52,482 nt of DNA. It comes from a virus. The stretch covers positions 1-52,482 of IMG/VR virus record IMGVR_UViG_3300006790_000022, one strand, 5' to 3'. The first letter of the stretch is position 1, and the number at the start of each line of letters is the position of its first letter. A program made the position numbers and the translations under genes. This document shows, one piece after another, positions 1 to 5,196 of this stretch. Under the pieces are notes generated by a model, which did not search any database, was not told the DNA's origin, and saw nothing but the letters and a program-made list of their open reading frames with translations.

Positions 1-22
1 AGAATAATTCATATATAACAGG

Positions 23-57
23 AAGCCTCGGACTACAAAGTTCCGGGGCTTTTTTAT
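23..57 (+). terminator. Rho-independent terminator before tRNA-Arg
   Basis: A ten-pair stem (23-32 with 42-51, one G-U pair) encloses a nine-base loop and runs into a T-tract. It presumably ends transcription of a gene that lies left of the window. The CCTCGG/CCGGGG core is nearly the same as in the terminator at 3615-3640, so the phage reuses one terminator design next to tRNA genes. Confidence 0.85.
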
Positions 58-59
58 TT

Positions 60-133
60 GGCCCCGTAGCTCAACTGGATAGAGCATCCCCCTTCTAAGG
101 GGACGGTTCCAGGTTCGAATCCTACCGGGAGTA
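60..133 (+). tRNA. tRNA-Arg (anticodon TCT), imperfect stems
   Basis: The D-arm is canonical (GCTC paired with GAGC around a GG-containing loop). The anticodon stem TCCCC/GGGGA holds the loop CTTCTAA, giving anticodon TCT (Arg, AGA codons). The T-loop TTCGAAT is canonical. The acceptor stem has two mismatched pairs (positions 2 and 3) and the T-stem has two at its outer end, so the gene is either decaying or tolerates weak pairing. CCA is not encoded. It stands alone, about 3.5 kb before the main tRNA array. An AGA-reading tRNA would suit the AGA-rich arginine usage of the neighbouring genes. Confidence 0.75.
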
Positions 134-147
134 CTTTATATTTTTAA

Positions 148-157
148 TAATTTTTTG
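148..157 (+). promoter_or_regulatory. Possible -7 element (TAATTTTTTG)
   Basis: A TA followed by a T-run and TTTG lies 15 bases before the start codon at 172. It resembles the Bacteroidota TAnnTTTG element but with wrong internal spacing and no clear -33 TTTG. The gene could equally be read through from the tRNA. Confidence 0.25.
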
Positions 158-171
158 TACATTACCTAGAT

Positions 172-2436
172 ATGGGTATATTATTAAAATACCAAAAAGG
201 TGGCGGGATTAAATACGGAACTTCTGATTATAAAAAAGCTTATAAAAAAGGTACCGTAACTAAGTATAACCCTAAAACAGATGTTTATCAGGCACCTGAT
301 TTATCAGAATTTACAGTTAAATCTAAGTCTACAACTGAAGAATTAGATCAAATAGGTCATAGTGTTATGAATTTTTTAGGTGATATAACACCGTTTAATT
401 CTATGACAAGAATTATAGATGACCCTGTAGGGACAGCAAAAGGTACCGCGAAGACTGCCGCAGATTTAACTATGTACGCAAACCCAGGTTCAGCTATGTA
501 CGCTCAAATGTCTTATGTAAATCCTATCACTAAGAGCCCTTATTGGGAAGGTGTTGATCAAGCTTTAGATGTAATTGCTGTAGCCCCAGAAATAGGTGCA
601 GCAGCGCATACTCTTAAACTTGGTAAGTATGTTAAACCTGTAAGTAAGAGTGGTTTAGGATTACTAAGAAAATCCCCTTCACCTAAAGTATATAAAGGAA
701 CAGTTATATATCCTAAACTAAATAAAACAACTCTTGACCCTAAATTAGAACCTTATTTATCTAAAAAGAAACCGATTTATAGTAAAGAAGAGGAAATATT
801 TAATTCTTTTTTATCCCCAGAAGGTAAAGCAAAGATAGATACAAAGAGAACTATACATTATAATCAGGATGGTAGTGTAAAAAATGTATATGACGCTTTA
901 AATACAAATACTAATAATATTAAGTCAGTTGATGATATATTAAAATTATCAAATGATAAAATTAAATTATTAACATCAAAAGATAGAGAGTTTTGGGAAA
1001 TAGTTAAAAAGTCTCCAAAAGATAAACAACAACATATTATAAATAAGCAATTATATAAAAAGAAAGATTTATTAAACACACCTACTGTGATACCAAGTAA
1101 GAAGAATTTGGAGGTAGTACAAAAAGCATTTAAAGAACAAGAAAATTGGTTAAAATCAGATGAATGGTTAAAACGTAGAATGTCTGTAGCCAAAGAAAGT
1201 AAGGCTGATGCTAAGAGAGCTAGAGCAATAGCTTTACATAAGTTAAATAAAACTGAAGTTACGTATAAAGATATGACCGGGGTAGATACTAGACAGTTAG
1301 GATTTTCTTCTACTATAGATGAAAACCCGCATGTTTGGTTAGGTATAGATAAAAACGTTAATAATAAGGAGTTAAGTAATATAGCTAACCATGAATTTAT
1401 ACACGCCTCAAATACGTATAATATTGACTATAGTATGAAAGGGATACCTTTTAAAACTATACGACAACAATCTGATAATCCACAAGTTATTCGTACAATA
1501 GAATATTTAAATAAAAAACCAGAACAACAAGTTAGAGGTGTTAGAGCTCTATCCTATCTAAAAGAAAAGGGCTTATGGAGTGGTGGGGATATATCTGATG
1601 CAGCCATTGATCAATTAAAATCTAGCAGTAGAATAGGAGGAGATTTACCAAATGATATTACTAATTTAGTAGTGAATTTAGATAAAAAAGACCTAAAACA
1701 GTTTTTAAATGCTGTTTACACTACAACACCTTTGGTGGGAGTATCTGGAGCTGTATCAATACAATCAAAAAGGAATGGAGGAGTGTTATTGAAGTATCAA
1801 CAAGGTGGGGTAATGCTTGATAACATCTATAATAAATATCCAGCATTTAAAAACATGGGTGAAGTTACTATAAAATCTGACCCAGAGTTCACAAGAGATA
1901 AGACTGGTGTTGGTAGTATAGAGTATTTCAGTCCTAAAGAAGGACGAGAAAAAGTAACTTATTATAGTGGATATTCATATGATCACCCTAAACCTGGTAC
2001 TCATGGTATAGTCTATGACCCTAAAACTAACAACGAGCAGTCTATCATGTTAGATATGATGCATGGTATGACTAGTGATAAAGTGTACAAAAAACATAGA
2101 AAAGAATTTGAGGATGCTTTCTTGGAAAAACATAAAGGAGATTTTGAGCGTGATTGGGAAATGTCTAAGGAAGATTATGGAGAGGGAGATGGTAAAGAGC
2201 AGTTTAAAGAGAATTGGATAGATGGACAGATCAGGGGATTAATGTTTGAAGGAACTGAAGAAGAGTTTGAAAAGGCTAGATATTGGCCTAAAGCTAGAGA
2301 AGTATATTTAAAAGATACCAAGATTAAAGAGAAGTTTACCCAGTTACAAGATTATTTAAAGACTGGAAATGCTTATACATTACCAGAATTTAAAACAAAC
2401 TCAGTAAAAAAGAGTAATCTATTACCTTATAAATAA
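172..2436 (+). CDS. GG-tagged virion-type protein with HEXXH zincin motif
   Basis: This 754-residue protein has no family I can name. It opens with the recurrent tag LLKYQKGG (residues 4-11) and carries a second copy, GGVLLKYQQGG (about 536-546), near the junction of two regions. The N-terminal region contains H407-E-F-I-H411, an HEXXH zinc-metallopeptidase signature, preceded by a predicted helix (NNKELSNIANHEFIHA), as in zincins. I did not identify a third ligand with certainty. The C-terminal region (about 547-754) is charged and mostly helical. There is no signal peptide. A weak hydrophobic patch lies around residues 100-160. The tag links it to seven other proteins in the window, so I infer a virion or encapsidated protein. 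Protease activity is plausible but not shown; a prohead protease or an ejected host-directed peptidase are both possible. The ATG follows an A/T-rich leader and is the first in frame. Confidence 0.8.
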   Translation: MGILLKYQKGGGIKYGTSDYKKAYKKGTVTKYNPKTDVYQAPDLSEFTVKSKSTTEELDQIGHSVMNFLGDITPFNSMTRIIDDPVGTAKGTAKTAADLTMYANPGSAMYAQMSYVNPITKSPYWEGVDQALDVIAVAPEIGAAAHTLKLGKYVKPVSKSGLGLLRKSPSPKVYKGTVIYPKLNKTTLDPKLEPYLSKKKPIYSKEEEIFNSFLSPEGKAKIDTKRTIHYNQDGSVKNVYDALNTNTNNIKSVDDILKLSNDKIKLLTSKDREFWEIVKKSPKDKQQHIINKQLYKKKDLLNTPTVIPSKKNLEVVQKAFKEQENWLKSDEWLKRRMSVAKESKADAKRARAIALHKLNKTEVTYKDMTGVDTRQLGFSSTIDENPHVWLGIDKNVNNKELSNIANHEFIHASNTYNIDYSMKGIPFKTIRQQSDNPQVIRTIEYLNKKPEQQVRGVRALSYLKEKGLWSGGDISDAAIDQLKSSSRIGGDLPNDITNLVVNLDKKDLKQFLNAVYTTTPLVGVSGAVSIQSKRNGGVLLKYQQGGVMLDNIYNKYPAFKNMGEVTIKSDPEFTRDKTGVGSIEYFSPKEGREKVTYYSGYSYDHPKPGTHGIVYDPKTNNEQSIMLDMMHGMTSDKVYKKHRKEFEDAFLEKHKGDFERDWEMSKEDYGEGDGKEQFKENWIDGQIRGLMFEGTEEEFEKARYWPKAREVYLKDTKIKEKFTQLQDYLKTGNAYTLPEFKTNSVKKSNLLPYK

Positions 2437-2477
2437 TACTTAAATTAAATAGTTTGTAATTAACCTTGTATTTACGA

Positions 2478-2487
2478 TAAATTTTTG
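2478..2487 (+). promoter_or_regulatory. Possible -7 element upstream of 2538
   Basis: TAAATTTTTG lies 50 bases before the ATG at 2538. A TTTG at 2453-2456 lies 31 bases before the downstream TTTG, slightly more than the usual spacing. The 101-base gap suggests a new transcription unit, and the gene downstream looks well expressed. The spacing of TA to TTTG is not canonical. Confidence 0.3.
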
Positions 2488-2537
2488 TATTCTTTAGTCG
2501 TATAAACAATATTAATTAATATTTTAAATAAAAAATT

Positions 2538-2972
2538 ATGGCAACTATTACAGGATCCGCGGGTCTTAAAACTAGAATCTTAGCTGACTTACAATACAAT
2601 TCAGATAGAAAAGATTTTACTACGACCCTTAGAAACTTCATGACTGATGTAGCTAACTACTTAACAGGTGAAGCTTCAGACAACACAACAACAGGTGCAA
2701 CACCTACATTAAATAACTCAGTTGGTAAATCTACTACTGCTGCGTTATCAACTGCTGCTCTTACAGAAGCAACTGTATTAACTATTTCTAATACTTTACT
2801 AACTACAGGTTCAATTGTTACAGCTGTAATCTCTAGTTATACAGGAGCTGGAATGCCTGTAATCTCTAAAGTAGAGCCTACAGATGATACCCTTACTATT
2901 AAGATCTTTAATGCTCACGCTTCTAACGCATTAGACGCTGCAATGGTAATTGATTGGTCAGTTAAGAGTTAA
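2538..2972 (+). CDS. Small beta-rich virion-type protein
   Basis: This 144-residue protein is rich in Thr, Ala and Ser. After a short helical start (residues 9-45) it shows alternating beta-strand segments. The C-terminal stretch (about 85-144: ...VEPTDDTLTIKIFNAHAS...) reads like the small beta domains at the ends of phage decoration and fibre proteins. There is no signal peptide and no GG tag. Codon choice leans to the ACT/GCT/AAC forms also seen in the capsid gene, which hints at high expression. It precedes a second small beta-rich gene by 26 bases, so the two probably share a transcript. A head decoration or fibre role is inference only. Confidence 0.75.
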   Translation: MATITGSAGLKTRILADLQYNSDRKDFTTTLRNFMTDVANYLTGEASDNTTTGATPTLNNSVGKSTTAALSTAALTEATVLTISNTLLTTGSIVTAVISSYTGAGMPVISKVEPTDDTLTIKIFNAHASNALDAAMVIDWSVKS

Positions 2973-2998
2973 TAAAATTTAATTAAAAATAATCAATT

Positions 2999-3445
2999 AT
3001 GGGACAAGTATCTGATACTACAGATTCTATCAAAGCCAATATACAACATACTGGTAAAGATGTAAAAGATATTAATAGACTTAGAGAGGAACTTATAGCT
3101 TTAGCCAATAAGACTGTAAGACCCTATAGAGTATATACAGCAACATTAACACAATCAGGTACTAGTGCTCCTGATGCTACTGTATTAGAAAATACTTTAG
3201 GAGGAACACCTGTTTGGAGTTATGCTGGGTACCCAGGTGGTTATTATATGACCTTAGCTGGAGTATTTACAGAAGGTAAAACTGCAGTTTTTCATAATAA
3301 TACAGCACAAAATGGTAATAGTCACGTATTAGCGTATTGGGAAGATGTAAATACTATTTATTATGAAATGGTTAACTCTGCTGGAACTTATGTAAATAAC
3401 GAGTTTTATAAAAATCACACTATAGAAGTTCGAGTTTACGATTAA
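2999..3445 (+). CDS. Small virion-type protein with fibre-like C-terminal domain
   Basis: This 148-residue protein starts with a polar helical segment (about 1-40, coiled-coil-like, DVKDINRLREELIALANK). A beta domain follows, beginning YRVYTATLTQSGTSAPDATV and continuing with 'LENTLGGTPVW'. That pattern recurs, in my recollection, as a stand-alone domain in many phage structural proteins. A helical oligomerisation segment followed by a small beta head fits a trimeric head fibre or decoration protein, but the exact role is unknown. It lies directly behind 2538-2972 and ends before the promoter-like motif at 3473. Confidence 0.75.
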   Translation: MGQVSDTTDSIKANIQHTGKDVKDINRLREELIALANKTVRPYRVYTATLTQSGTSAPDATVLENTLGGTPVWSYAGYPGGYYMTLAGVFTEGKTAVFHNNTAQNGNSHVLAYWEDVNTIYYEMVNSAGTYVNNEFYKNHTIEVRVYD

Positions 3446-3472
3446 CCCCATTTTACTTTTAAATTTTATTAT

Positions 3473-3480
3473 TAAATTTG
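3473..3480 (+). promoter_or_regulatory. Bacteroidota-type promoter -7 element TAAATTTG
   Basis: A perfect TAnnTTTG lies in the gap after the gene ending at 3445. The -33 region is only T-rich (TTTT at 3451-3454). If it is active, transcription starts at about 3485 and would cover the short region ending at the terminator at 3615-3640, or read on into the tRNA array. Confidence 0.45.
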
Positions 3481-3484
3481 CAAT

Positions 3485-3640
3485 ATGAAAACATTACGCA
3501 CATTAGAACTTTGTTTATGGCTGTTGGAAGAATCCAACGGAGGTTCTGGTGTATGCGCTAAAGATATTTGAATTTGATTGACATAATTTAAAGTTTTAAA
3601 GTTAAACACTAAAGAACCTCGGTAACCACCGGGGTTTTTT
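3485..3640 (+). ncRNA. Candidate small RNA (or leader with a 28-codon ORF)
   Basis: This unit of about 155 bases is bounded by a perfect TAnnTTTG motif and a strong terminator. It contains an eight-pair hairpin (3521-3528 with 3533-3540, loop AGAA). It also holds an ATG-initiated 28-codon ORF (3485-3571, beginning MKTLRTLELC). The ATG falls almost exactly where transcription would start, so a leaderless mini-gene, a leader peptide or a true noncoding RNA are all possible. I do not recognise the sequence. Confidence 0.35.
3615..3640 (+). terminator. Rho-independent terminator before the tRNA array
   Basis: The stem AACCTCGG (3615-3622) pairs with CCGGGGTT (3629-3636), with one G-U pair, around loop TAACCA. 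It is followed by a T-run. It lies only 12 bases before tRNA-Glu. The tRNAs therefore need read-through or their own promoter. Confidence 0.85.
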
Positions 3641-3647
3641 GTTTTAT

Positions 3648-3723
3648 GGCCCTATCGTCTAATTGTTGGTTAGGACGTCGCGTTTTCACTGCGGAAAAGA
3701 GAGTTCGATCCTCTCTAGGGCTA
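3648..3723 (+). tRNA. tRNA-Glu (anticodon TTC)
   Basis: The acceptor GGCCCTA pairs with TAGGGCT (first pair G-U). The D-stem is GTCT/GGAC. The anticodon stem TCGCG/TGCGG (with wobbles) holds loop TTTTCAC, giving anticodon TTC. The T-arm AGAGAG-type stem with TTCGATC loop is intact. CCA is not encoded. It is the first gene of the six-tRNA array. Confidence 0.9.
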
Positions 3724-3728
3724 CAAAT

Positions 3729-3811
3729 AGCTTCGTGCCGTAAAGACGAATGGAAGAGTACCTTGCCTTAGAAGCAAGAGGTTTGTGGGTTCGAATCCCA
3801 CCGAAGCTACA
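3729..3811 (+). tRNA. tRNA-Leu (anticodon TAG), abnormal D-arm and short variable arm
   Basis: The acceptor AGCTTCG/CGAAGCT, anticodon stem CTTGC/GCAAG and T-stem GTGGG/CCCAC are all perfect. The anticodon loop CTTAGAA gives TAG (Leu, CUA). Two points are irregular. The variable region is only about six bases, although bacterial tRNA-Leu is class II with a long arm. The segment between acceptor and anticodon stem is about 24 bases and forms no canonical four-pair D-stem, only a weak GTGC/GTAC pairing with a small internal CGT/ACG hairpin. It is probably functional given the perfect stems, but the identity rests on the anticodon alone. Confidence 0.65.
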
Positions 3812-3871
3812 ATGTTCAATAAAAGTCCCTGTTCACTGTACGTGAATGGTAATGAAACAAATATAATCTAT

Positions 3872-3954
3872 GGCCGGGTGGCGGAACAGGTAGACGCGAC
3901 GGACTTAAAATCCGTTGTCCCTAGAACGTGCGGGTTCGATTCCCGCCCCGGCTA
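3872..3954 (+). tRNA. tRNA-Leu (anticodon TAA)
   Basis: This is a regular class II leucine tRNA. The acceptor is GGCCGGG/CCCGGCT and the D-arm is GCGGAACAGGTAGACGC. The anticodon stem ACGGA/TCCGT holds loop CTTAAAA (anticodon TAA, UUA codons). There is a long variable arm, and the T-arm is GCGGG/CCCGC. UUA is clearly the dominant leucine codon in this window, so this tRNA matches phage demand. Confidence 0.95.
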
Positions 3955-3960
3955 CAAAAC

Positions 3961-4017
3961 TTGTTATTTATATCTGGTTAGTCACTTATAACCTTACTAA
4001 TCGGATATAAATAACAA
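3961..4017. repeat. 22-bp inverted repeat (long hairpin) within the tRNA array
   Basis: Bases 3961-3974 are the exact reverse complement of 4004-4017. The pairing continues inward through one T-G pair and GGTTAGT/ACTAATC (one G-U) to a 13-base loop (3983-3995). The stem is AT-rich with no following T-tract, so it does not look like a terminator. It sits between tRNA-Leu(TAA) and tRNA-Trp, where it could be an RNase cleavage site, an insertion scar or a protein-binding palindrome. Confidence 0.9.
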
Positions 4018-4022
4018 TATTT

Positions 4023-4093
4023 ACTTCAGAGCGTAGGTTGTGCTGATCGGTCTCCAAAACCGTATCATGAAGGTTCGAATCCTTCCTGTCGTG
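4023..4093 (+). tRNA. tRNA-Trp (anticodon CCA), weak acceptor stem
   Basis: The anticodon loop CTCCAAA sits on stem TCGGT/ACCGT (outer pair mismatched), giving anticodon CCA. The T-arm GAAGG-TTCGAAT-CCTTC is perfect. The D-arm is reduced (GCGT/GTGC with wobbles and a five-base loop). The acceptor ACTTCAG/CTGTCGT has two internal mismatches. The discriminator is G, as usual for bacterial tRNA-Trp. The irregular stems leave some doubt that it is charged efficiently. Confidence 0.65.
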
Positions 4094-4097
4094 CTAC

Positions 4098-4168
4098 GCA
4101 CCTGTGGCCGAGTGGCTAGGCAGGGGTCTGCAAAACCTCAGACGTAGGTTCGAATCCTACCAGGTGCT
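4098..4168 (+). tRNA. tRNA-Cys (anticodon GCA)
   Basis: The acceptor GCACCTG/CAGGTGC is perfect. The D-arm is GCCGAGTGGCTAGGC-like. The anticodon stem GGGGT/ACCTC holds loop CTGCAAA (anticodon GCA). The T-arm GTAGG/CCTAC is perfect. The discriminator is T, as expected for cysteine. CCA is not encoded. Confidence 0.92.
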
Positions 4169-4174
4169 CTATAT

Positions 4175-4247
4175 TGCCTTGTAGTTTAATTGGATAAAAC
4201 AGTGGGTTACGGCCCCGCAGATCTGGGTTCGAGTCCTAGCGGGGTAA
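4175..4247 (+). tRNA. tRNA-Arg (anticodon ACG)
   Basis: The acceptor TGCCTTG pairs with CGGGGTA using G-U pairs. The anticodon stem GTGGG/CCCGC holds loop TTACGGC, giving anticodon ACG (CGN codons after A34 editing). The T-arm CTGGG-TTCGAGT-CCTAG is intact. It is the last gene of the array. The following 100 bases hold short palindromic bits (CATATC-AC-GATATG at about 4257) and an AT-rich leader for the gene at 4352. Confidence 0.88.
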
Positions 4248-4351
4248 CAATATTCCATATCACGATATGCAATACGCGAATCGCGAATCCCATTGACCTT
4301 ATTAAAAACTTTCTTATATTAAAGTAATATAAATTTTAATGTTAATAAGTT

Positions 4352-4570
4352 ATGAGTATGGTATATTTTGTTCCTGGAGAAGTTGTAGAGTTGAAACAGG
4401 AAATTATGTTTAGACCTCAAATGATCGTTAAAGAGATCAAGAAAAGTCGAATGAAAGATGAGAAGACTAATAAACCTCAGCTAATGGGTGTTTTATGTTT
4501 TTGGTTTACAAATAAAGGAGAATATCAAGAACAGATCTTTAATACTAAAGATTTAGTACATTCGAAATAA
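4352..4570 (+). CDS. DUF2158/YodC-like small protein
   Basis: This 72-residue protein follows the general pattern of the DUF2158 (YodC-like) family as I recall it: FVPGEVVELK near the start, then a Met-Ile-Val strand (RPQMIVKEI), then GVLCFWF and a closing F-x(3)-DLV. The family is small, beta-rich and of unknown function. It has no membrane segment. It leads the packaging operon, 23 bases before the next gene, and may be a small regulatory or accessory protein. The match is by pattern only. Confidence 0.6.
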   Translation: MSMVYFVPGEVVELKQEIMFRPQMIVKEIKKSRMKDEKTNKPQLMGVLCFWFTNKGEYQEQIFNTKDLVHSK

Positions 4571-4593
4571 TAATATAAGATAATAAGAAGAAT

Positions 4594-5196
4594 ATGATAT
4601 CGTTTACACTACTTGGTGGTAAACTAGCTATTGATCCTAAATTAGCTATGATTGAGGAATTTACTAATATCCTTGAATACGCTAGTAAAAAGAACAAAGA
4701 AGAGCTAGGCATGCGTATGTTATTATACGTATTTTATTGTTGTGATCTTACAAACAGCAATCCTATGAAAGATGTAGACTACCGCGAAAAACCTAGACAA
4801 GCCATGGTCAGAGCTCTAGGTCCTATCAATAAAACATCATTCACTAATAAAGAACAGAGTCTTATAGATGCTGCTATGGACGCATACAACTACTTTAATG
4901 AGGATGCGTTAGAAAGATCTGCTATGGTACAACAAAAGAAAATTGATGAAATCAGTGCTTTATTAAATAAAACAGAACCCTTTATAGAGATTGTTCATGA
5001 TGAAGACGGTCAACTAGATAAGGTTGTTACTAATGAGAGAGCTATTGCTGGATTTGTAAAACAATTAGAAGTACTAGCAGTTGGTATGTTAAAAGCCAAG
5101 GAAACAGCTAAGAAAGTAGAAAATGTTGGTAGAGTTAGAGGAGATAAGGGAAGTTCTATGATAGAACGTGGCGTGTTTAGGGATGATGAAGAGTAA
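4594..5196 (+). CDS. Candidate small terminase or packaging accessory protein
   Basis: This 200-residue, mostly helical and charged protein overlaps the large terminase gene by one base (TAATG). Hydrophobic helices lie at about 10-60, and a long charged helix at about 100-170 precedes a basic, Gly/Ser-containing tail. Position directly before the large terminase, size and helical content fit a small terminase subunit. No helix-turn-helix is obvious and I know of no clear small terminase in crAss-like phages. Treat the function as positional inference. Confidence 0.55.
   Translation: MISFTLLGGKLAIDPKLAMIEEFTNILEYASKKNKEELGMRMLLYVFYCCDLTNSNPMKDVDYREKPRQAMVRALGPINKTSFTNKEQSLIDAAMDAYNYFNEDALERSAMVQQKKIDEISALLNKTEPFIEIVHDEDGQLDKVVTNERAIAGFVKQLEVLAVGMLKAKETAKKVENVGRVRGDKGSSMIERGVFRDDEE

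Noticed and set aside
864-1193. Minus-strand open frame of 109 codons
   Set aside because: It lies wholly inside the tagged zincin gene, has no start context, and its Phe/Leu/Ser-rich composition is typical of an antisense shadow.
3785-3991. Plus-strand open frame of 68 codons in the tRNA array
   Set aside because: It runs through the 3' end of one tRNA-Leu and all of the other; the peptide is an artefact of tRNA sequence.
4253-4300. Small palindromes after the last tRNA (CATATC-AC-GATATG, GCGAATCGCGAAT)
   Set aside because: They are too short, with a two-base loop, to support a specific element; no T-tract for a terminator.
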